This document shows positions 36,985 to 44,357 of a DNA stretch of 64,000 nt, piece after piece (the first letter of the stretch is position 1; each line of letters starts with the position of its first letter). The notes under the pieces were generated by a model. That model searched no databases and was not told the DNA's origin. It worked only from the letters and a program-made list of their open reading frames with translations. Made by a program: the position numbers and the translations under genes. This DNA comes from JANSWY01 sp965267245 (GTDB taxonomy: Bacteria > Bacteroidota > Bacteroidia > Cytophagales > Cyclobacteriaceae). The stretch is from the NCBI GenBank assembly GCA_965267245.1, contig OZ253939.1, forward strand, positions 1,426,001-1,490,000, read 5' to 3'.

Positions 36985-37703
36985 ATACCACCCGAATAAG
37001 TCTCTGGTCTGGTCCCAGAAATATTTCAACTGCGCTGATGTATTCATTCGCACAGAGAGCAGATACCTTAGTTTTTGATGAACCGCTCTATGGTTATTAC
37101 CTGGAGCACTCTCCAGCCAAAACCTATCACCCGGGAGCTGATGAGATTATTGCCTCAATGGACACAAACGGTCAAAATGTAGTTGATATGATGTGTGGAC
37201 CTCATGACAAACCAGTTGCATTCTTCAAAAACATGACCCATCACATACTTCCGGAGCTGGACCTATCATTTCTAAAAAATCTGGTAAACGTAATCCTGAC
37301 TAGAGACCCGGTTGAGATGATACCCTCCTTTGCCAAAGTGATTGACCAACCAAAAATATCTGATATTGGATATGCGCAGCATGTAGAGCTGCTTGAAAAA
37401 ATGGAGGAGATGGGCATAAAGCCCATCGTCTTAGACTCCAAACAGGTATTACTTACTCCTAAAAGTACTTTATCAAATTTGTGTGATCGTATAGGAATTC
37501 CATTTGATGAACACATGCTGCATTGGCAACCAGGAGCCCGTCCTGAAGATGGTATATGGGCAAAATACTGGTACAGTAACGTGCATGAATCGGTGGGTTT
37601 CCAACCTTACAAACCAAAGGAAACCCCATTTCCTGATCACTTAAAACCTTTGCTGGAAGAATGTATCCCTTACTATGAAAAATTAAAGGAATACGCCTTA
37701 TAA
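36981..37703 (+). CDS. Sulfotransferase-like P-loop protein
   Basis: 240 residues, cytoplasmic. The N-terminal motif LWSGPRNISTALMYSFAQR matches the 5'-phosphosulfate-binding loop of PAPS-dependent sulfotransferases, and NVILTRDPVEMIPSF (about 97-111) matches the 3'-phosphate motif. It is coupled to the class IV aminotransferase gene by a 4-bp overlap. The pairing suggests the two act on one amino-acid-derived compound; this is inference. Confidence 0.7.
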   Translation: MNTTRISLWSGPRNISTALMYSFAQRADTLVFDEPLYGYYLEHSPAKTYHPGADEIIASMDTNGQNVVDMMCGPHDKPVAFFKNMTHHILPELDLSFLKNLVNVILTRDPVEMIPSFAKVIDQPKISDIGYAQHVELLEKMEEMGIKPIVLDSKQVLLTPKSTLSNLCDRIGIPFDEHMLHWQPGARPEDGIWAKYWYSNVHESVGFQPYKPKETPFPDHLKPLLEECIPYYEKLKEYAL

Positions 37704-37709
37704 CATTGA

Positions 37710-37997
37710 TTAGGCTTGTACCTGTGCAATCACATAGTTGACGTCTAACCAACCACCTCCATTCACACAGTCAACGCCTTGAGATTCCAGGTAATAACAC
37801 GCCTGACCACTTCTATTACCACTGGCACAACATAGGATAATTGTACCTTCCATGTCCTGGAACTCAGCTACCCTGTCAGGTACTTCATTTAGCGGAATAT
37901 TTTTTGAACCTGGTACATTCCCAGACATAAACTCCATTGGCGTTCTTACATCTATGATCGTTGCACCTTTTTCTATCAATGTTAAAATATCTGTCAT
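37710..37997 (-). CDS. Rhodanese-like domain protein
   Basis: 95 residues, a single rhodanese domain. The active-site loop is C57-ASGNRS (CxxGxR type), so it should transfer sulfane sulfur. Start motif IIDVRTPMEF and the WLDV end are typical. It lies 66 bp downstream of a paralogue with an altered loop. Such proteins supply sulfur to thiol and metal-sulfur pathways. Confidence 0.9.
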   Translation of the reverse strand: MTDILTLIEKGATIIDVRTPMEFMSGNVPGSKNIPLNEVPDRVAEFQDMEGTIILCCASGNRSGQACYYLESQGVDCVNGGGWLDVNYVIAQVQA

Positions 37998-38063
37998 AAT
38001 TCTTTTGTTGATTGTTTTTGTTGTAAAGATACGAACCCCAATAAATGAGGTTAGTAACAGTTG

Positions 38064-38354
38064 TTACAAATACTGTTCACGAATTGATTGTACCACGATC
38101 CATGAACCTGCATTGTAGGCTTCCACACCAGATATCTCCAAATAACAAGTAACCTTTTCACTCAATACACCTTTACTACAACACACTACAATTGGGCCTT
38201 GAATGGCTTTTAGCGATTCCAGTCTGTTGGGTATATCATCAAAAGGAATGTTCATTGAATTTTCGGCATGCTCTAATTTAAATCTTTCTCTGGAGCGAAT
38301 ATCAATTACTGTAGCACCCTGTTTGATTAGTTCTTCTACCTTTCCCATTTCCAT
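38064..38354 (-). CDS. Rhodanese-like protein with altered active-site loop
   Basis: 96 residues, paralogue of the downstream rhodanese (VIDIRSRERF, ENSMNIPFDDIPNRL, VVCCSKG). The cysteine is kept (C59), but the loop is SKGVLS instead of ASGNRS, so the arginine that stabilises the persulfide is lost. It may be weaker, bind a different sulfur donor, or be non-catalytic. Same operon as the intact copy. Confidence 0.82.
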   Translation of the reverse strand: MEMGKVEELIKQGATVIDIRSRERFKLEHAENSMNIPFDDIPNRLESLKAIQGPIVVCCSKGVLSEKVTCYLEISGVEAYNAGSWIVVQSIREQYL

Positions 38355-38445
38355 TTTTTAAGAACTGCAAAGGAAACCCGGGCATGGACATCATTTAGTG
38401 ACCATTGTTACATAGCCACATGTTCAACTGATTTACATTTGCCAC

Positions 38446-38655
38446 ATGGATAGAAAGTTAAGATTTGCACTTTTATTAAGTCTCACACTTGGATTAGCTC
38501 CTTTTTTTCCTGAGCCGCATATAGTGGGAAAAATCAGATGGGTAATGGGTGGAGCTGTTGGCATGCAGCCAATGGATTGGTTTGACCTGGTATTACATGG
38601 AGGACCATGGGCATACCTGGCTTACCTACTAATTAGCAGGGCCATCAAGAAATAA
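38446..38655 (+). CDS. Small membrane protein, conserved in Bacteroidota
   Basis: 69 residues. Two hydrophobic segments flank a conserved RWVMGGAVGMQPMDWFDLVLHGGPW block. I recall similar small proteins of unknown function in this phylum. Transcribed alone, followed by the tRNA-Pro region. Confidence 0.6.
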   Translation: MDRKLRFALLLSLTLGLAPFFPEPHIVGKIRWVMGGAVGMQPMDWFDLVLHGGPWAYLAYLLISRAIKK

Positions 38656-38857
38656 TTCACATTTCCTCAAAAAAAGTTCACCCAACTATTTCAAAATAAA
38701 AAATAACTTCTAGATTTGCACTCCCATTCGGAAGCAGTCTGAATGGAAACATTACAAAAAGGAATAAAAAGTATTGTTCGGGGTGTCTACCTTCACAAAA
38801 GTTTTTGGCAGACACAGTGGTTCTTATGAACTGCAAGGAGAATAAGAAATAATTGTT

Positions 38858-38932
38858 CGGGGTGTAGCACAGTCCGGTTAGTGTACCTGGTTTGGGACCA
38901 GGGGGTCGCAGGTTCGAATCCTGCCACCCCGA
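38858..38932 (+). tRNA. tRNA-Pro (anticodon TGG)
   Basis: Acceptor stem CGGGGTG pairs with CACCCCG and discriminator A (38932). Anticodon loop TTTGGGA within stem CCTGG/CCAGG. T arm GCAGG TTCGAAT CCTGC. Length 75 with no encoded CCA. The tRNA and its terminator are followed by the array of derived units. Confidence 0.95.
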
Positions 38933-39792
38933 CGAGCATATAAGAAGAGCTGATTGAGAAATCGGCTCTTTTTGTTTATCCAGTATTAAGTTTTGGCAGG
39001 ATGAGAAGCCTGTCACGCTGAAATGCAATGGAAGCGTGAAATCCTGCATGTCAACCGAAATAATATGAAGGTTGACCACCCCGACGAGCATATAAGAAGA
39101 GCTGATTGAGAAATCGGCTCTTTTTGTTTATCCAGTATTAAGTTTTGGCAGGATGAGAAGCCTGTCACGCTGAAATGCAATGGAAGCGTGAAATCCTGCA
39201 TGTCAACCTAAATAATATAAAGGTTGACCACCCCGACGAACAAAGTTGAGGAAGATCAAAAATTGGTCTTCCTTTTTTTATATCAACTGAAAACTTGGGA
39301 CCAGGAGATCGCAGCACTAGCCGTGCGCGTTCGAATCCTGCCACCCCGACGAGCATATAAGAAGAGCTGATTGAGAAATCGGCTCTTTTTGTTTATCCAG
39401 TATTAAGTTTTGGCAGGATGAGAAGCCTGTCACGCTGAAATGCAATGGAAGCGTGAAATCCTGCATGTCAACCGAAATAATATGAAGGTTGACCACCCCG
39501 ACGAACAAAGTTGAGGAAGATCAAAAATTGGTCTTCCTTTTTTTATATCAACTGAAAACTTGGGACCAGGAGATCGTAGCACTAGCCGTGCGCGTTCGAA
39601 TCCTGCCACCCCGACGAGCATATAAGAAGAGCTGATTGAGAAATCGGCTCTTTTTGTTTATCCAGTATTAAGTTTTGGCAGGATGAGAAGCCTGTCACGC
39701 TGAAATGTAATGGAAGCGTGAAATCCTGCATGTCAACCGAAATAATATAAAGGTTGACCACCCCGACGAACAAAGTTGAGGAAGATCAAAAA
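38931..39792 (+). repeat. Tandem array of tRNA-Pro 3'-half derivatives, each with a terminator
   Basis: Two unit types begin at a shared GACGA junction. Type A (152 bp): 38931-39082, 39083-39234, 39348-39499, 39613-39764. Type B (113 bp): 39235-39347, 39500-39612, and a 28-bp partial at 39765-39792. The order is A-A-B-A-B-A-b, and every unit ends in the tRNA acceptor end CCACCCCGA. Each unit starts with a terminator hairpin: type A AAGAGCTGATT-GAGA-AATCGGCTCTT, type B GGAAGATCA/TGGTCTTCC. Type A then contains GCAGG and AATCCTGC of the T arm with insertions that form extra hairpins (39014-39038, 39050-39076). Type B keeps TTGGGACCAGG and GTTCGAATCCTGC with 14 bp inserted in the T stem. Copies differ at only a few bases. 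Confidence 0.9.
38945..38973 (+). terminator. Terminator directly after tRNA-Pro
   Basis: AAGAGCTGATT / AATCGGCTCTT (one G-T) with GAGA loop and TTTTT. The first of four identical copies in the array. Confidence 0.9.
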
Positions 39793-39826
39793 ATGCTCAT
39801 GAAAAACATAGCAAATATAATCTGAC

Positions 39827-40407
39827 AATCCTACAATCCTTTCATCCCAGTTCAGACAATTATCTCATCTATGATACCAAATAGTCAGAATCAGGATGGT
39901 TAGGATTTTGGATGTCCAGGATTAGTTTAGTCCAAATGGATAAGCTTGAGTTTAAAGACATCACTGAGAAAATTATTGGATGTGCAATGAAGGTGCACTC
40001 TACCTTGGGGAGTGGATTCCAAGAGGTGATTTATCAATGGTGCTTAGCAATTGAAATGGAAAGAAGAGGTTTAGGTTTTGAAAGAGAAAAAGAACAAACA
40101 ATATTCTATGAAGGCATAGATGTAGGGACGAGAAGAGTTGATTTCTTGGTAGAAAACAAAATTTTGGTTGAATTGAAAGCACTGATGAACTTAGAAAATA
40201 TTCACTTGGCTCAAGGCATCAATTATCTAGGAGCATTCGGGTTACAAACAGGCCTGCTCATAAATTTCGGAGAAACCCGCTTAGAATTTAAAAGACTCTT
40301 CAACAATCGCAAATAACATCCTGTTCATCATAAAATCCTTCCCACTTTTGGTTCAGATAAAAAAAATCCTACAATCCTTAAAATCTTTCTCATCCTAGTC
40401 TAGACAA
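39827..40407 (+). mobile_element. GxxExxY cassette bounded by direct repeats
   Basis: The left boundary AATCCTACAATCCTT...CATCCCAGTTCAGACAA (39827-39859) recurs at the right as AATCCTACAATCCTT...CATCCTAGTCTAGACAA (40365-40407). The first 15 bases are identical. The left flank also has an inverted partner (39884-39922) before the gene. Such ATCCT-rich repeats around GxxExxY genes recur in Bacteroidota, from memory. No transposase is present. Confidence 0.55.
39936..40316 (+). CDS. GxxExxY family protein
   Basis: 126 residues from the ATG at 39936; an upstream ATG (39912) lies inside the flanking repeat. The signature GSGFQEVIYQ (GxxExxY) is at about residues 25-34. RRVDFLVENKILVELKA supplies the D/E-x-K triad of a PD-(D/E)XK-like fold (about 70-85). 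Role not established; homologues lie in 23S intervening sequences and dispersed cassettes. Confidence 0.88.
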   Translation: MDKLEFKDITEKIIGCAMKVHSTLGSGFQEVIYQWCLAIEMERRGLGFEREKEQTIFYEGIDVGTRRVDFLVENKILVELKALMNLENIHLAQGINYLGAFGLQTGLLINFGETRLEFKRLFNNRK

Positions 40408-40417
40408 CCTACCCCTC

Positions 40418-40954
40418 CTAAAACACAACCTCCAACCCCGGAATACTCCTCTTCAATTCCTCAACATCCAAAGAATCCACCCTATTGCCAATAAGATTCA
40501 AATACTTGAGGTTCTTCAGTGATTTGAGTTTATCCAGTTCATTAGAGAGAGTCAGTTTGTTCATTGATAGATCCAAACTATCTAATAAGGTCATCTCTCC
40601 GAATCTGGCCGGCAATGTTTTAATGTTCAATTCTGAAATTGACAAGAAATGAAGTTCCCCAAGCTCAATAATCTCATCAGGTAGATTTTGGAATGGTGGT
40701 TTATCAATCATCGTATCCAGATAACTCAATGGAGGGTGAATTGTCCATCCAGATTTTATTGAATCTCTTGAAATGATCAGTTTCTCCACTTTCTTAAGTG
40801 TACCAATACCTGGTGGAATACTATCTAAACCATACTCAGATAATACAAAAACAATCTCTTCCTTGTTCTGGAATTCATCAAAAACCGATGATTTCATTTG
40901 AGTAGGTTGACAACTTAAAAAAACAATAACGAACAGAATTGGCCAATATCTCAT
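40418..40954 (-). CDS. Leucine-rich-repeat lipoprotein
   Basis: 178 residues. Lipobox FLSCQPT. LRR units in the C-terminal half (LPDEIIELGELHFLSISELNIKTLPARFGEMTLLDSLDLSMNKL, then LKNLKYLNLIGNRVDSL). LRRs usually mediate protein binding. It is short and probably exposed at the periplasm or surface. Role unknown. Confidence 0.82.
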   Translation of the reverse strand: MRYWPILFVIVFLSCQPTQMKSSVFDEFQNKEEIVFVLSEYGLDSIPPGIGTLKKVEKLIISRDSIKSGWTIHPPLSYLDTMIDKPPFQNLPDEIIELGELHFLSISELNIKTLPARFGEMTLLDSLDLSMNKLTLSNELDKLKSLKNLKYLNLIGNRVDSLDVEELKRSIPGLEVVF

Positions 40955-41086
40955 GATACTAAAGTACTGTATAATTGGGATTAATCCAGCATTTTGACAG
41001 TCACATTTCTTATCATTAAAGGATTAAAATTGAACCAGTTGAGTCGATATACCCGTTAGATATCATACAAGCAATTACTACCCAAA

Positions 41087-41599
41087 ATGAGTGTATCCAG
41101 AAAGCAATTGCATGATGTTTCGATCCAACACTGTCAGCAGCCTGATCCTACTACCGGTTGTATGTACTTCAGCTATGCTGCACTCACAGGTGACAGGTCT
41201 CTGCTAAAATATCAAAATGATAATTCAGCCAATCGATTTTTATTAAGGGTGCAGGAAGCTGGCTATTTGCTGTGGCCCTTATATGCCAATCGCTTTGAAG
41301 TCTGTTCACTTCAGTTTTGGAAAATGCTCACCTCTTACCTAAAGTCGATTCATGTGGTTAAACTGATCGCGACAATTGACAATGAAGGCCAATTTCACAC
41401 TGTAGGTATTGAAGCACATTTTAGTGAAGACACATTGATTGTATCGGATCCTCTTGAAAAACAGTTGGTCCATTTTTCAAAGCAAGAGTTTGTTACCTCA
41501 AAGTACGCCAATGCTTATGAAATCAATGTATTGGATTCGGGTGATATTCAGGATTACCATCCAATATTTTCCAGAGCATTTGCCAAACACTGGGACTAA
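41087..41599 (+). CDS. Possible C39-like papain-fold cysteine peptidase
   Basis: 170 residues, no signal peptide. A Q-x6-C motif (QPDPTTGCMYFSYAALTG, Q near 18 and C25) matches the N-terminal catalytic Gln/Cys of C39-like peptidases. FHTVGIEAHF (His near 106) and LIVSDPLEKQ (Asp near 120) fit the catalytic His and Asp order. Overall similarity was judged by motif order only. Not near a transporter or a bacteriocin. Confidence is low for the family. Confidence 0.45.
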   Translation: MSVSRKQLHDVSIQHCQQPDPTTGCMYFSYAALTGDRSLLKYQNDNSANRFLLRVQEAGYLLWPLYANRFEVCSLQFWKMLTSYLKSIHVVKLIATIDNEGQFHTVGIEAHFSEDTLIVSDPLEKQLVHFSKQEFVTSKYANAYEINVLDSGDIQDYHPIFSRAFAKHWD

Positions 41600-41646
41600 A
41601 TTTCCCTTGAAAAACTCGTCACGTATCTAGTTTAAATAGATAGCAT

Positions 41647-42852
41647 TTACTTGGTCAACCTAATAATCAATACATCATGTGTCCCAATTTCAGCAGTTAA
41701 TACCTTAGATGTATTTCCAAGGGAATTTCCTCCATAGAGATCCATAATTTTAAACGTTTCATTCTTGAAATCAATTCTTCTATTATTCACATCATCACCC
41801 ATATCATATTTGGACCAGTCAAAAGAAAGTGTGGTCCTTTCAGAACTCATATTGACAAATGACACGGCCCAATCTCCATTTTCCAGTGGTTTTATCCAGG
41901 TTTCAATATTATTTTCATTACTAAATCTAAAACCTTGTATCCCTAATTTGTCTTGATTCACTGCAATGACTCCTTTATTGGTTAATGTTTTCTTCGTTTC
42001 CTCACTCATATCTCTTACATCATTTCCCATAATCAAAGGAGACGCCAGCATCGCCCACATTGCAAAATGGCTTCTATTCTCAGCGTCTGTCAATTCATTG
42101 CCCACTTCCATCATGTCAAAGTCATTCCAACCACCTGGTCCAGCCACTTTTCGGATGTCTTTTCTCATGTTTATGATTTTCCAAATACCCCATGAGGACC
42201 ATGAGCCATGTCCAACTTCACAATCCCAACAATTGATAATATCACCTGTCACACGCCATAAATGCCCCATTTCTTTCGCCCATTCCCATGGTTTGTTATC
42301 TCCCCATTCACAAATACTGAATACAATAGGTCTTCCAGTAGCATATAATGCATCCCTCATGGTCATGTATGCTCCCGCTGCGTTTAATTTTTCAGTATTG
42401 CACCAATCATATTTAAGGTAATCAACACCCCATTCAGCATAAGTTCTTGCATCGATATACTCGTTCCCTCTACTCCCAGGATATCCGGCACAGGTTTTAC
42501 TTCCTGCACAATTGTATATTCCAAACTTCAATCCTTTGGAATGGATGTAATCACCCAAAGCTTTCATGCCACCGGGAAACTTCTTAGGATCACCGTACAA
42601 CTTTCCATCCTTATCCCTTTCCATGGCCATCCAACCATCATCAAGTACTATATATTCATATCCTGCATACTTCAAACCTGATGCTACAATCGCATCCACC
42701 GTTTGCTTAATTAAGTCTTCACTGATATTCGTAGCAAAAGTATTCCAACTGTTCCATCCCATAGGGGGAGTAAGTGCCAGGTCTTTATATTTCTGAGCCT
42801 GGACTATCATCGTCAAGCACATAGCTATTAGAAAAAGGTTAATTCTCTTCAT
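41647..42852 (-). CDS. GH27 alpha-galactosidase
   Basis: 401 residues with signal peptide (ending IVQAQ). TPPMGWNSWNTFATNI and YIVLDDGWM at the start. Nucleophile Asp in YLKYDWCN (about 148) and acid/base Asp in RVTGDI (about 202). A C-terminal beta domain follows. It removes alpha-1,6-galactose from galactomannan or related glycans. Follows the GH5_7 mannanase gene by 15 bp; together they could debranch and cut galactomannan. Confidence 0.95.
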   Translation of the reverse strand: MKRINLFLIAMCLTMIVQAQKYKDLALTPPMGWNSWNTFATNISEDLIKQTVDAIVASGLKYAGYEYIVLDDGWMAMERDKDGKLYGDPKKFPGGMKALGDYIHSKGLKFGIYNCAGSKTCAGYPGSRGNEYIDARTYAEWGVDYLKYDWCNTEKLNAAGAYMTMRDALYATGRPIVFSICEWGDNKPWEWAKEMGHLWRVTGDIINCWDCEVGHGSWSSWGIWKIINMRKDIRKVAGPGGWNDFDMMEVGNELTDAENRSHFAMWAMLASPLIMGNDVRDMSEETKKTLTNKGVIAVNQDKLGIQGFRFSNENNIETWIKPLENGDWAVSFVNMSSERTTLSFDWSKYDMGDDVNNRRIDFKNETFKIMDLYGGNSLGNTSKVLTAEIGTHDVLIIRLTK

Positions 42853-42867
42853 CTTATTTTATTGTTG

Positions 42868-44169
42868 TCAATTGTCAGTTAATTGCAAGCCTTGTAGCTT
42901 GAAACTATATTTTTTTATCAAATCACAAGTTGAGTTATCCTTGGAATAAACCGAATACCATCCTTGTAATTCATGAGGGGGATCTCCTATAAGCGGGTCA
43001 CCCTGTTGCCAAAACCCACCGGGATTGGGTGGTTCCGCATCACCGGCCCAGGCCCAAAAATTACATCCTTGCACAATCTCTTCTTTCTCGATCTTCTCAA
43101 GCACATACTTGAACAGGTATTCGTAAAAAGTATCTCTGAATTGTGTAGAAGCACCGGAAGCAAAACTTGCACTATCCCGAGAAACTCCAAACTCCTCAAT
43201 TACAACTGGCTTACCCAACTTTTCGGCCTTTGAAAGCTGTGTTTTCAGGTATTTCTCTGTTTTCTTCAATGCTGAATCGAAGGATTTTTCCTTCTCAGGA
43301 TCGTACCAGCCCCAATTTTGTATCCAGACATGCACAGTGGCATAATCAATGTCCTCAGACAAATTATCTTTATAAAGATCTGTTCCGGAAATCTTTGCCC
43401 CAGTATCCCCTTCTGCCCCTACACTGACCATATGCCTGTTGTCTTGTGATTTAATAAATGCTGCGGTCTCGGCAATCCATTTCCGGTATGCTTTGGGTTT
43501 ATGATAGCCCCTGGGTTCATTGCTTAGCTGCCAGGACATGATAGTGGGGTCCTTTTTGTATTTTTTGCCGTTGATAGAATTCTTTCGATTCAAAATCACT
43601 TCCAGGTGATCAATAAAATAACTTTGTGCAATAGTATCCTCAAAAAACTGCAGGCTGTAATTGATAAAATCATCCCAGGAGCCTCCTCCGGATATATCAG
43701 GCATGGCTACAGGTGTTCCCGTTGACCAGGAAACGTACTGTGGCATCCCTCCACTCCACATCCAGAAATTATTCAGGACCACCACTGCCTTCATGTCCCG
43801 TTTTCCCATCTCTGCCAACAAATAATCTAACCCTTCAAATACCTTTTCATTGTACTTACCAGGGGCCTCAAGCAGTGTTGGTTTAATCTGATAAGGTCCA
43901 TCTCCCTCGGAACTTCCTAAAACCCTCAGGTTGGTCACTCCCATCTCTTTCAATGCATCAAGTTCTTTGATCAACTGGTCTCTATCACCCTCTTCCCCAG
44001 CCATTCCCAGGTACATACCTTGCCAAAAATTGGCCCCAATGAAACGGTATTTCTCTTTTTTAAGCTCAAATCCATTGGTTGACACTTGAACAAATTTCTT
44101 TTTTGATTGGCTGAATGCCCCCACTGTGAGGCATATCATACTCAACAATACCACTACTTTCGGTCTCAT
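42868..44169 (-). CDS. GH5_7 beta-mannanase
   Basis: 433 residues with signal peptide (ending GAFSQ). TIM barrel with acid/base Glu in WQLSNEPRG (about 217) and nucleophile Glu in VVIEEFGVSRD (about 326). The order ...NFWQGMYLG...GVTNLRVLG...NNFWMWSGGMPQYVSW is that of subfamily 7 mannanases, which cut beta-1,4-mannan backbones. First gene of the two-gene unit with GH27. Separated by a terminator from the upstream GH30 gene. Confidence 0.92.
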   Translation of the reverse strand: MRPKVVVLLSMICLTVGAFSQSKKKFVQVSTNGFELKKEKYRFIGANFWQGMYLGMAGEEGDRDQLIKELDALKEMGVTNLRVLGSSEGDGPYQIKPTLLEAPGKYNEKVFEGLDYLLAEMGKRDMKAVVVLNNFWMWSGGMPQYVSWSTGTPVAMPDISGGGSWDDFINYSLQFFEDTIAQSYFIDHLEVILNRKNSINGKKYKKDPTIMSWQLSNEPRGYHKPKAYRKWIAETAAFIKSQDNRHMVSVGAEGDTGAKISGTDLYKDNLSEDIDYATVHVWIQNWGWYDPEKEKSFDSALKKTEKYLKTQLSKAEKLGKPVVIEEFGVSRDSASFASGASTQFRDTFYEYLFKYVLEKIEKEEIVQGCNFWAWAGDAEPPNPGGFWQQGDPLIGDPPHELQGWYSVYSKDNSTCDLIKKYSFKLQGLQLTDN

Positions 44170-44257
44170 GGGATAAAGGTCTATGATCTCCTCTAAAATA
44201 AGCTATCCTTTTGTATCAACTATGGTCAACAAATGTTCTCATCACACTAAAAGCATA

Positions 44258-44283
44258 AAAAAAGCCCCATAAAAGGGGCTTTT
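44258..44283 (-). terminator. Terminator after GH30 (minus strand)
   Basis: AAAAGCCCC / GGGGCTTTT with 6-nt loop, then TTTTTTT on the minus strand. Lies 75 bp after the GH30 stop and before the GH5_7 start. Confidence 0.88.
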
Positions 44284-44357
44284 GATCCAATATGTAAATA
44301 AAATGAAGAATCAAGTTGATTCAGTCATTAAACTGTACCAACTCACAGTATAAAACC

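Noticed and set aside
38678..39773. Repeated minus-strand open frames of about 63 residues (MLVGVAGFERARL... and similar) over the tRNA array
   Set aside because: They recur because the A and B units recur and they run antisense through tRNA and terminator hairpins; no start signals or protein-like composition.
38931..39792. CRISPR or retron/DGR-like array
   Set aside because: Units are 113-152 bp with terminators and tRNA ends, with no unique spacers, Cas genes or reverse transcriptase nearby.
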